From: Bryobacterales bacterium
Lineage (GTDB): Bacteria; Acidobacteriota; Terriglobia; Bryobacterales; Bryobacteraceae
Length of the DNA: 19,569 nucleotides
NCBI GenBank assembly: GCA_003142355.1
Contig: PLMF01000215.1
Span: forward strand, 14,102 to 33,670
Direction of reading: 5' to 3'
The notes below the pieces were generated by a model. That model saw only the letters and a program-made list of their open reading frames with translations. It did no database searches and was not told the DNA's origin. The position numbers were made by a program, and so were the translations under genes. Below, piece after piece: positions 1-6,783 of the stretch. Position 1 is the stretch's first letter. Each line of letters opens with the position of its first letter.

Positions 1-812
1 GCATACTTCTCCATGAAGCGCTCGCCCCGGTTGTTGCGCAGGTATCCGCCTTCCCCTCGGCAGCCTTCCGTCATGAGGATGCCCGATGGCACGAGACCGG
101 TGGGGTGGAACTGCAGGAACTCCGGGTCTTCCAAGGCCAGACCCGCGCGGTAGGCGATGGCCTGTCCATCGCCCGTCACGGTTTGTGAGTAGGTGGTGAA
201 TCCATACAGGTTCCCCAACCCGCCGGAAGCAATCAGCAGAGCCTTGCCGCGCAAAACGAAAAACTCGCCGGTGGACGCATCCAGCAGCGTCAGGCCGGCA
301 AACCGTCCGCCTTCGAGCAGCAACGAAGTGACGAAGCACTCATCGTAGCGCTTGAAGTTGTTGTACCTGACGAGGTTATCGTAGAGGGCCTGCATCTCGA
401 AGAAGCCGGTCTTGTCGGCCGCCATGCACGCGCGCGGAAAAGAATGCCCTCCAAAAGGCCTCTGCATGATGCGGCCGTCCTCGCGCCGCGACCACGGGAC
501 TCCCCAATGCTCCAGCAGGCGGATCTCATCGGGCGAGGCCTTCACAAATCGATCCACCACGTCCTGGTCCGCCAGGAAATCGGCGCCTTTCACGGTATCC
601 CAGGCGTGCAGCTCGAAGCTGTCTCCTTCCTCGGGGCGCATCATGGCGGCGGTGCCTCCTTCGGCACACACCGAATGCGAACGCATGACCTGCACTTTCG
701 ACACGATGGCGATATCGGCCATACCGCGCGTCTGGATGCAGATCTCCACGGCGGCGCGCAGGCCGGCGAGTCCGGTCCCCAGGATCACGACATCATGGGC
801 TATCTGCTGCAT
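1..812 (-). CDS. sdhA: Succinate dehydrogenase/fumarate reductase flavoprotein subunit, N-terminal 270 residues (partial)
   Basis: This is the FAD-carrying catalytic subunit of respiratory complex II, which interconverts succinate and fumarate at the inner membrane. I translated the minus strand from the ATG at 812-810, which has AAGGAG a few bases upstream. The protein opens with a dinucleotide-binding GTGLAG (residues 12-17). Next comes [10 protein letters not shown], whose His46 aligns with the histidine that carries covalent FAD. Further on are AADKTGF and a stretch containing QFHPTGL and [11 protein letters not shown], which hold the active-site His and Arg of the family. The frame is open to the window edge, so the C-terminal half lies outside. 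The motif spacing resembles fumarate reductase FrdA as much as SdhA, and sequence alone does not fix the direction of reaction. The iron-sulfur and anchor subunit genes are expected beyond base 1 but are not seen here. Confidence 0.95.
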   Translation of the reverse strand, partial: MQQIAHDVVILGTGLAGLRAAVEICIQTRGMADIAIVSKVQVMRSHSVCAEGGTAAMMRPEEGDSFELHAWDTVKGADFLADQDVVDRFVKASPDEIRLLEHWGVPWSRREDGRIMQRPFGGHSFPRACMAADKTGFFEMQALYDNLVRYNNFKRYDECFVTSLLLEGGRFAGLTLLDASTGEFFVLRGKALLIASGGLGNLYGFTTYSQTVTGDGQAIAYRAGLALEDPEFLQFHPTGLVPSGILMTEGCRGEGGYLRNNRGERFMEKY

Positions 813-931
813 TTCGTGCTCCTTCGCGCTCGGTTGTAAACATCAACAGTATGAGCATAACTCACCGGCAGCCCTTCGGGGTTAACCTTCGATGACTTGC
901 TGTCCCGTAGCGCACGGTCTAGTATGGCCTA

Positions 932-1117
932 ATGATCCAGCTCTGGAAAGACTTCCTCGTCGACGATGAGGGCCAGGATCTCATCGAATACTCCCTGCTG
1001 ATGGCCTTCGTGGCTCTGGCCTCAGCAACGCTTTTCCTGAGGGCCGGCAAGAGCATCTCCGGCATCTGGAGTACGGCGAACAGCCAGTTGGTCCAGGCCA
1101 ACACTCAGGCCTCGTAG
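932..1117 (+). CDS. Flp family type IVb pilin
   Basis: This 61-residue prepilin has a short charged leader, MIQLWKDFLVDDEG, followed by QDLIEYSLLMAFVALASATLFL. The processing Gly14 with Glu and Tyr at mature positions 5 and 6 is the Flp/Fap signature cleaved by a TadV-type prepilin peptidase. A single hydrophobic helix (about residues 19-35) follows, then a short polar tail. Flp pilins are polymerised by Tad secretion machinery into adhesive fimbriae at the cell surface. No Tad assembly genes (TadA ATPase, RcpA secretin, TadB/C) are in this window, so the gene stands alone. The ribosome binding site is weak, but the start is fixed by the usual leader length. It is divergent from the flavoprotein gene and convergent with the SIMPL gene. 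Confidence 0.9.
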   Translation: MIQLWKDFLVDDEGQDLIEYSLLMAFVALASATLFLRAGKSISGIWSTANSQLVQANTQAS

Positions 1118-1159
1118 GGATTTCTCGGGAAACTGGCGGTGATGCGATTCGCATTCCCG

Positions 1160-1840
1160 CTACTGTATCAACTGCACGCTGATGGTGACGCTGGCGGTTA
1201 CCTTGACTGTGCCGGTCTGGATCGGCGTGGTGGGGGCGGCAGCGAGGACGCCGTTCACCATGATCGGCGTCGTCGTGGCGCCTTCCTGGGCGGAACGGAC
1301 AACCCCGGTCTTGGCGCCTAGTCCGGCGGCGATGGCATTCGCGTGGGCCTGGGCCTGCTTGGCCGCCAGTCCCAGCGCCTGCTCCTCGTAGGGTTCGGGG
1401 TTCTGCAGGCCGAAACTCAGGTTGCCCACGCTGTTCGCGCCGGCCTGGTTGGCGGTATCGATCAGCCGTCCGATGATCGAGAGATCGGTGGTTGTCACCT
1501 CCACTGTGTTACTGGCCGTGTAGCCGATAATCACGGAAGGCTGCCCCTGTGTGTTGCTGTAACGCGGCGATATGGAATAGCTGATGGTCTGGATGGTTCC
1601 GGCTGTGCCCAGCACCCCTTTGAGAGCGTTGAGCATGGTGGTGGTCAGGGTGGCATTCTGCTGCCCCGCGTCTTGGGCGGTGGCGCCCTGCGTGACCACT
1701 CCCACGTCGAGTTGGGCCTGGTCCGGGTTGACGGAAATCGTGGCGCTGCCGACCGCCTGGATGGCGCCTGGCGAGGTTTGCGCCAGCAGCGCGGCGGCCA
1801 AGAGCGGCAAGCAGACAAGAAGCGAAAGAAGCTTGTGCAT
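1160..1840 (-). CDS. Secreted SIMPL-domain (DUF541) protein
   Basis: This 226-residue exported protein begins MHKLLSLLVCLPLLAAALLAQ, a clear Sec signal peptide. The mature part matches the SIMPL/DUF541 family: GSATISVNPDQAQLDVGV near the N-terminus, then a conserved ISYSISPRYS, VIGYTASNTVEVTTTDL and IGRLIDTANQAGANSV. SIMPL proteins (for example E. coli YggE) are periplasmic or surface proteins of poorly defined role, linked in some bacteria to oxidative-stress tolerance. I chose the ATG at 1840 because it begins the signal peptide and has GGAG about ten bases upstream. A longer in-frame start at 1888 would lie inside the palindromic element and prepend 16 residues without signal-peptide character. 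It lies 82 bases downstream of the enolase-family gene on the same strand. Confidence 0.88.
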   Translation of the reverse strand: MHKLLSLLVCLPLLAAALLAQTSPGAIQAVGSATISVNPDQAQLDVGVVTQGATAQDAGQQNATLTTTMLNALKGVLGTAGTIQTISYSISPRYSNTQGQPSVIIGYTASNTVEVTTTDLSIIGRLIDTANQAGANSVGNLSFGLQNPEPYEEQALGLAAKQAQAHANAIAAGLGAKTGVVRSAQEGATTTPIMVNGVLAAAPTTPIQTGTVKVTASVTISVQLIQ

Positions 1841-1867
1841 GACGTGCGTCTCCAGCTCTAAGTGTAA

Positions 1868-1924
1868 AGGAAAAGGGGTCAGACGCATTTTTCGCGGCGA
1901 AAAATGCGTCTGACCCCTTTTCCT
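1868..1924. repeat. Perfect 57-base palindrome (REP-like hairpin)
   Basis: The arms 1868-1895 and 1897-1924 are exact reverse complements of 28 bases around a single central G at 1896. Each outer arm reads AGGAAAAGGGGTCAGACGC and continues into ATTTTTCGC. The core GGGGTCAGAC resembles the heads of REP elements tied to Y1 (RAYT) transposases; that link is from memory of the motif and is not shown here. The right arm overlaps the last two bases of the enolase-family stop codon. On the minus strand the stem is followed by only a short TTT, so it could act as a terminator or mRNA-stabilising hairpin but is not a textbook intrinsic terminator. No second copy was noticed in the window. Confidence 0.85.
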
Positions 1925-3311
1925 AGCGCGTGTTCACCAACTGGCCATTCTCGTCCAGATGCGGATATGGACCGCCGGTCCGGAATTCGTCGAGAATGTA
2001 CTTGTCGAATTGCGGGGTGGGCTCGAAGTAGCCCGGCACTCGAAGGTGCGCCCGGCATGCTTCTTCGTTGAGCTCGACGCCGATTCCCGGGGTATCGGGC
2101 ACCTGAATGTAACCGTTCTGGATGATGGGCTTGGGAACGCCGTTCACCAGGTCGCCCCACCACGGGATATCCACCGCGTGGTTTTCCATGACCACGAAAT
2201 CCTTGAGCGTGGAGATCATGTGCACGGATGCCATGCAGCCCACCGGCGAGCCGGCAAAATGGATGGCGGTCTGGATCCCGTACATGGACGCGAAATCGGA
2301 GATCCGCTTACTTTCGCGGATGGCGCCTGACGATAGCGGGTCAATATGGATCATATCGACGGCGTTGTTCTCAATCAGCGGGCGGAACCCTTCCTCCAGG
2401 CCAAAAAGGCTCTCGCCGGTGTTGATGGGGGTGACGGTCGCTTCCTTGATCTCCTTGTAGGCGCGCCAGTTCTTGGGAGCGTCTCCGGTGCCGAAGGCTC
2501 CCACTTGGAGCAGATCCTCGGCCCATGCCAGTTCATACTGCTCGAAAAAGCGGGCGTGGCGGATGGCGTCGTTCACATCGAGCGGGCCGAAGTGGTCGGC
2601 CGCCAGAGGCTGGTCCCAGCCGATGGCGTCGCGCACCGCCTGAATATGCTCGCCGTACATTTCGAGGCCTTTGTTGGTGGCTACGCCGCGCGTATTCAAC
2701 CCTCCCGGCCGGTTGCGGATCATCGAGGGCATGATGTCCATCTTGAAAAAGGTGAACCCCGCCTTCTTGCGGGCGGCCAGGCGGGCGGCATAGATTTTGG
2801 GATCGCTCGATTCCGTGGTGTCGCAATAGCAGCGAACGCGGTTGCGGTACTGGGAGCCGATCAGCCGCCAGGCCGGCACGCCGTACACTTTCCCCGCGAT
2901 GTCGTGCAAGGCGATGTCCAGGGCGCTATAGCCGCCGCCGAAGCGGCGCTGGTTGGTGAAATTGCGAACACGGTCCAAAATGGGCTCGATGTTCAGGGGG
3001 TTTTGGCCCATGATATGTGGCTTGAGCACCAGCGCCATGCCTTCGTTGCCCGCATCCCGGACCTCGCCCAGGCCGTAAACGCCCTGGTTGGTGTCGATGC
3101 GGATGATCGGATAGTCGAAGTTGGAGGCGATGCGGATGGCCCGCATGTCGGTGATCCGCAACTGGCTGGGCGCGGAGTTCCGGTTCACGCCGCCGGGTTG
3201 GGGTGACTGGGCGCCGGCGGGCTGACCGGCCGCGAACCCTCCGAGAGCGGCCGTGCCGGCCACCATCCCCAACATGTTCCGCCGCTGGATGCCCGTTTTA
3301 GAATTCAACAC
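1923..3311 (-). CDS. Mandelate racemase/muconate-lactonizing (enolase superfamily) enzyme with Tat signal; probable sugar-acid dehydratase or racemase
   Basis: This 462-residue protein starts at a GTG (3311-3309) with AAGGAG eight bases upstream. The N-terminus carries a twin-arginine signal: RRNMLG at 10-15, then a hydrophobic stretch to about residue 34, so export of the folded enzyme is likely. The capping domain is about 50-155 and the barrel follows. Lys190 lies in FFKMD. The metal ligands are Asp239 (AADH), Glu265 (WAED) and Glu300 (TGES), with a catalytic His351 (AIHFAG). The 26-residue Asp-Glu spacing and about 51-residue Glu-His spacing match mandelate racemase; a loop insertion lies between the second and third ligands. 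The usual K-x-K is K-x-D here. The chemistry is probably proton abstraction alpha to a carboxylate on an acid sugar, but the substrate cannot be read from sequence. Confidence 0.88.
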   Translation of the reverse strand: MLNSKTGIQRRNMLGMVAGTAALGGFAAGQPAGAQSPQPGGVNRNSAPSQLRITDMRAIRIASNFDYPIIRIDTNQGVYGLGEVRDAGNEGMALVLKPHIMGQNPLNIEPILDRVRNFTNQRRFGGGYSALDIALHDIAGKVYGVPAWRLIGSQYRNRVRCYCDTTESSDPKIYAARLAARKKAGFTFFKMDIMPSMIRNRPGGLNTRGVATNKGLEMYGEHIQAVRDAIGWDQPLAADHFGPLDVNDAIRHARFFEQYELAWAEDLLQVGAFGTGDAPKNWRAYKEIKEATVTPINTGESLFGLEEGFRPLIENNAVDMIHIDPLSSGAIRESKRISDFASMYGIQTAIHFAGSPVGCMASVHMISTLKDFVVMENHAVDIPWWGDLVNGVPKPIIQNGYIQVPDTPGIGVELNEEACRAHLRVPGYFEPTPQFDKYILDEFRTGGPYPHLDENGQLVNTR

Positions 3312-3398
3312 AAATGTTCTCCTTCGGGTTCACGTTATCGGGCGGCGCTCCGCTTGTCAAATCGGAACGGAGTGTAACGCGCCAGGCCGCCGCCACGC

Positions 3399-3404
3399 TA
3401 TAAT
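3399..3404 (+). promoter_or_regulatory. Candidate -10 box for tRNA-Leu
   Basis: An exact TATAAT lies 12 bases before the mature 5' end of the tRNA, in a stretch that is otherwise GC-rich. No convincing -35 element is visible at 16-18 bases upstream. The placement is right for a tRNA promoter. The call rests on the -10 match alone. Confidence 0.5.
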
Positions 3405-3416
3405 TCCCTCAGTGCT

Positions 3417-3503
<87 letters not shown>

Positions 3504-3519
3504 GTCCTTTCAAGGTTGA

Positions 3520-4413
3520 ATGATACCCCCACCCCATCCGCTCTTCCGTGCCTTTGACGAATTCGACGGGTTGGCCGCACCCGGGTTTGAAACGTCCTAC
3601 TTCGGGGCGCAATTCCGCGACTGGCTTTTTACCGGCAAATCCACGGGCATTGCGCAGAGCGGCCGCATTCACGTGGGCTATCCGCCGGTGGCCGAGGAGT
3701 ACTTCGAGTGGATCGCCCTGCTGGGCGCGGTGGCTTCGGCCAAAGACCGGTTCTGCATGTTGGAATTGGGCGCCGGCTGGGGCCGCTGGAGCGTGTATGC
3801 GGCCATGCTGTGCCGACAGCGGCGGCTTCCGTTCACGCTCGTGGCCGTCGAACCGGAGCCCAGCCACTTCCAATGGTTACAGATGGTCTTTCAGGACAAC
3901 GGAATCGATCCGCGGGAACACCACTTGTACGAAGCCGCGGTGGTCCCCGGCGGCCAGGTGGCGCGGCTGGCCGGCATCGACGATCCGCTCCGCGAGTACG
4001 GACACTATGTAAGCTCGGGATTGAAAAACTGGCTGCGCACGCGCCGCGGCCGACATGCCGTCAGAAAGGTCAAGGGCGTAAGCCTGGGCGAACTCTTACT
4101 CGCTCACCCGAAGATAGACCTGGTCGACATGGACATCCAGGGCATGGAGGACAAGGTGATCCGATCGGTTCCTCCGCAAGACCTCGACCGGGTGCGGATC
4201 CTGCACATCGGCACCCATTCGCGCGCCGTGGAAGCGCGCTTGAGACGGACGCTCCACCGCCTGGGCTGGAGCAATGCTTTCTCCTTCCCATGCTATTCGG
4301 AGAGCCAGACCCCCTTCGGCGCAGTGCGGTTCGAAGACGGGGTGGAGACGTGGGTCCATCCGCAAGCCAGATCCGAGCTGGATCTTCTGTTGGGTGAGAA
4401 GCCCAAAGGGTGA
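3520..4413 (+). CDS. FkbM-type SAM-dependent methyltransferase
   Basis: This 297-residue soluble protein has a Rossmann methyltransferase fold. Motif I is LELGAGWGRW (81-90) and the acidic ribose-binding motif is VAVEPEP (109-114). The family-typical IDLVDMDIQGMEDKVI (199-214) follows, then ILHIGTHS. FkbM-like enzymes O-methylate sugars or other small molecules, often in capsule, LPS or natural-product loci; the acceptor here is unknown. The start ATG has AAGG eight bases upstream. The gene follows the tRNA immediately and ends 10 bases from the convergent glucose-6-phosphate isomerase gene. No glycan cluster surrounds it, so it may modify a surface glycan made elsewhere. Confidence 0.82.
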   Translation: MIPPPHPLFRAFDEFDGLAAPGFETSYFGAQFRDWLFTGKSTGIAQSGRIHVGYPPVAEEYFEWIALLGAVASAKDRFCMLELGAGWGRWSVYAAMLCRQRRLPFTLVAVEPEPSHFQWLQMVFQDNGIDPREHHLYEAAVVPGGQVARLAGIDDPLREYGHYVSSGLKNWLRTRRGRHAVRKVKGVSLGELLLAHPKIDLVDMDIQGMEDKVIRSVPPQDLDRVRILHIGTHSRAVEARLRRTLHRLGWSNAFSFPCYSESQTPFGAVRFEDGVETWVHPQARSELDLLLGEKPKG

Positions 4414-4423
4414 GCCTGGTGCT

Positions 4424-5815
4424 CTATAGAGCCTTGCGTTTCTTTTCGTACGCGGTGAACTGGCGGCGGTATTTCTCGAAGCCTTCACGGCCCATCAGGC
4501 CGTAGGTGAACCTCTTGCCCAGTTCCACGCCTTCCTGGTCGAAGGCATTGATGTCGAGCAACTCGCCCATGAAGGCCGTCTGAAACTCCATCATTTGCAG
4601 AAACGCGCCGAGGTGCTCTTCGTCCACGCGGTCGAGCGTGATGGTGCAGTTGGGGCGGCCATTCTCCACCAGGGCCGCGGCCGTGGCGCGGCGCTCGGCA
4701 TCGATCAACTCCGCCAACGACCGCCCGGCCAGGGCGTCGAACGCGGGCAGGTTGAAGCGGCGCTTCGGAATCCTGCCCGCGGAGGAAAACTTCGCCACCG
4801 CCCAGAAGGTGAAGACCTTGTCGTTGGGGCCTTCGATGTACAACTGCACTTGCGAGTGCTGGTCGGTGGTGCCCAGCGCGGCGACCGGGGTCTGGCCGGT
4901 GTGGACCTCCTCGCCGGCGCGGTTGCGCGCCTTGCCCAGCGATTCGGCCCAAAGCTGGCGGAACCAGAAGGCCGTGCCCCACAGATGATTCGAGTAAGGG
5001 AACGCCACCTGGATGGACTTCGCTTTCCGCGTCCAGATGAGCCAGTGGCAGAGCGCCGCGCGCAGCGCGATGTTCTCGCCGGCGTCCGGCTGCCAGCAGA
5101 GGTGCGTCATGCGCATGGCGCCGCGCGTGAGTTTGCGAATATCGATGCCGATGAGCGCCGCGGGCACCAGGCCGGCGGGCGACAGCACGCTGAAACGGCC
5201 GCCCACGTTTTCGGGAATGCCGAAAACGTGGTAGCCTTCGGCCTGCGAGAGCGCAAACAGGTCGCCTTTGCCCTCGGTGGTGACGGCCACAATGCGCCGC
5301 GCGGCCTGGCGGCGGCCGAGCGCCTGCTCGAGCCAATCGCGCACGATCAGAAATGTGGCCACCGTCTCGGCGGTGCCGCCCGATTTCGCAATCACCACCA
5401 CCAGCGTCCGGCGCGGGTCCATGGAAGCCAGCGCGGCCGCGGTGAACGAGGGATCGACGTTGTCGAGAATCACCAGTCGCGGATGCTCCGTGGTGAAGGC
5501 GCCCTGCACGGGATGAGGACCGCGAATCCCGCAGTCGAGAGCCCATGCGCCGAGCGCGCTGCCGCCGATGCCAGCCACGCACACGGTGTCGAAACTGCCG
5601 CGCGCTTCCTCGGCGTACCGGCCGATGGCCTGAATCACGCGCGTCTGGAACGGGAGGTGCGGGAACCCGTAACGGCCCTCATCGCTTTGACGGCGGAGGG
5701 ATTTCAGAGCTCTCAGGGCTCTGGGTTGAGAGCGCTCGATTTCGGAACGGCTGAGGCCGTTGGTTTTGCCGACTATATCGGCCAGCAGGTTCTTCTCGTC
5801 GAATTGGATGTTCAT
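4424..5815 (-). CDS. pgi: Glucose-6-phosphate isomerase
   Basis: The enzyme interconverts glucose-6-phosphate and fructose-6-phosphate in cytosolic glycolysis and gluconeogenesis. Of 463 residues, the first SIS-like domain has GIGGSALGAWAL (82-93) and AKSGGTAETV (143-152), which bind the sugar phosphate. The PGI signature ENVGGRFSVLSPAG is at 202-215. The catalytic Glu291 (WAESLGK), His320 (TTDQHSQ) and Lys434 (in FDQEGVELGK) are all present, so the enzyme should be active. It is shorter than the E. coli type (about 550), within the range of compact bacterial forms. I started it at the ATG at 5815, two bases after the stop of the upstream RDD gene. The frame stays open further upstream, but that part only shadows the RDD gene. 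Confidence 0.95.
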   Translation of the reverse strand: MNIQFDEKNLLADIVGKTNGLSRSEIERSQPRALRALKSLRRQSDEGRYGFPHLPFQTRVIQAIGRYAEEARGSFDTVCVAGIGGSALGAWALDCGIRGPHPVQGAFTTEHPRLVILDNVDPSFTAAALASMDPRRTLVVVIAKSGGTAETVATFLIVRDWLEQALGRRQAARRIVAVTTEGKGDLFALSQAEGYHVFGIPENVGGRFSVLSPAGLVPAALIGIDIRKLTRGAMRMTHLCWQPDAGENIALRAALCHWLIWTRKAKSIQVAFPYSNHLWGTAFWFRQLWAESLGKARNRAGEEVHTGQTPVAALGTTDQHSQVQLYIEGPNDKVFTFWAVAKFSSAGRIPKRRFNLPAFDALAGRSLAELIDAERRATAAALVENGRPNCTITLDRVDEEHLGAFLQMMEFQTAFMGELLDINAFDQEGVELGKRFTYGLMGREGFEKYRRQFTAYEKKRKAL

Positions 5816-5817
5816 TC

Positions 5818-6717
5818 TTACCGCCGGCGGAAAACTCGAGCGTCCCATTCGCGGGGCGTCGGAAACGTGCGGGAGATGTGGTCCGTCCACGTGAGACCCT
5901 CTTCGTCGGCCAGGCACCACAACAGGCCAACCACTGTCGAGAGGCTCAGGCAGGCGCCCCCAAAGCGGAGCAGGCGCTGCCCGCCGTCCGGCGGGAAACC
6001 GTCGAAGGTCAGGACCTGCAGACGCGTCCACCGCATGCCGGTGGTTTCCGTGCCGGCGATGGCAAAGAACAGGCCGTAGGTGAAGCCCACCAGCAGCAGT
6101 ACGCCGCCGAAGACCAGCAGGTTGGGCTTGGTCAGCACAAAAGCTCCGCCGCCGAGCCAGAACGCCGCCAGGAACAGGCCGTACCCGATGAGGACCATGA
6201 TCCAGTCGATCGCGGCGGCCAGGGCGCGATGCAAAGGTATCGCCACCGATGCCTCGCAGCAGATGACGGGTTCTACCGTGGTGCCGAGAGTGCGCGGCTT
6301 GACTGCAATCGGCGGGAGAAGATCCAGCTTGCCTTGGCCATCCGGCGGGCGCGAAGTCCGGCGAGCCGGCGGCTTCGACGCGACATTCGAGCCGGCCGCG
6401 GCCTTGGCGTCTGGCCTCGGTGGAGCGCCGGGTAAGGGAGTGAAGGAGTCGAACGGGATCACTTTGGAAGCCGGTCTTTGCTGAAACAAGGAGCCCTGCA
6501 CCGCGCGCTCCCTTCCGGGCGTTCGGTCCGGAGCTCGCCCGGACACCAACGGCTCCGGCGAATCGATGTGCACGGCGGGCCGCAGCTTGGCGGCCAGCGC
6601 GCCGTCGGTGTGAGGCAGCGTAAACTCACCGGTCAGCGTGTCATCCGGCGTGCGGCCGCACCGCCGACACCGGTGTTCTCCCTCGCTATTCCGCGACCCG
6701 CAATACCTGCACGTCAT
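5818..6717 (-). CDS. Zinc-ribbon and RDD-domain membrane protein
   Basis: This 299-residue protein begins with a zinc ribbon formed by Cys3, Cys6, Cys17 and Cys20. A long low-complexity linker rich in Pro, Ala, Arg and Ser follows to about residue 155. The C-terminal RDD domain has about three membrane helices (168-190, 199-221, 252-270). Its conserved charged positions include Arg164, Asp171 (AAIDW) and the TDHISRT at 278-284. RDD proteins are integral inner-membrane proteins, some reported as ion antiporters; the ribbon suggests a cytosolic binding role, partner unknown. It sits directly upstream of pgi with a two-base gap and is almost certainly co-transcribed with it. It diverges from lptD. 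The start codon lacks a strong ribosome binding site but places the first Cys pair at the N-terminus as expected. Confidence 0.82.
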   Translation of the reverse strand: MTCRYCGSRNSEGEHRCRRCGRTPDDTLTGEFTLPHTDGALAAKLRPAVHIDSPEPLVSGRAPDRTPGRERAVQGSLFQQRPASKVIPFDSFTPLPGAPPRPDAKAAAGSNVASKPPARRTSRPPDGQGKLDLLPPIAVKPRTLGTTVEPVICCEASVAIPLHRALAAAIDWIMVLIGYGLFLAAFWLGGGAFVLTKPNLLVFGGVLLLVGFTYGLFFAIAGTETTGMRWTRLQVLTFDGFPPDGGQRLLRFGGACLSLSTVVGLLWCLADEEGLTWTDHISRTFPTPREWDARVFRRR

Positions 6718-6743
6718 GCTTCGGCAAAAATCCCCTTACGGTA

Positions 6744-6772
6744 TCCACAACATGAGCCTTCGGAAGTATGCT
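6744..6772 (+). promoter_or_regulatory. Candidate sigma-70-type promoter for lptD
   Basis: TCCACA (6744-6749) and TATGCT (6767-6772) are separated by 17 bases, and each matches the consensus at four of six positions. Transcription would begin near 6779. That places the annotated TTG start of lptD almost at the 5' end of the mRNA, so a start further downstream is plausible. Inferred from base matches only. Confidence 0.35.
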
Positions 6773-6783
6773 AACTTCACCGT

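Noticed and set aside
4595..6079. A 494-codon plus-strand open frame opposite the isomerase and RDD genes
   Set aside because: The translation is Ala/Arg/Gly/His-rich without motifs, and the minus strand encodes an intact glucose-6-phosphate isomerase with all catalytic residues.
6762..6777. Short inverted repeat GAAGT/ACTTC upstream of lptD
   Set aside because: A five-base stem with a six-base loop is expected by chance and overlaps the better-supported -10 box.
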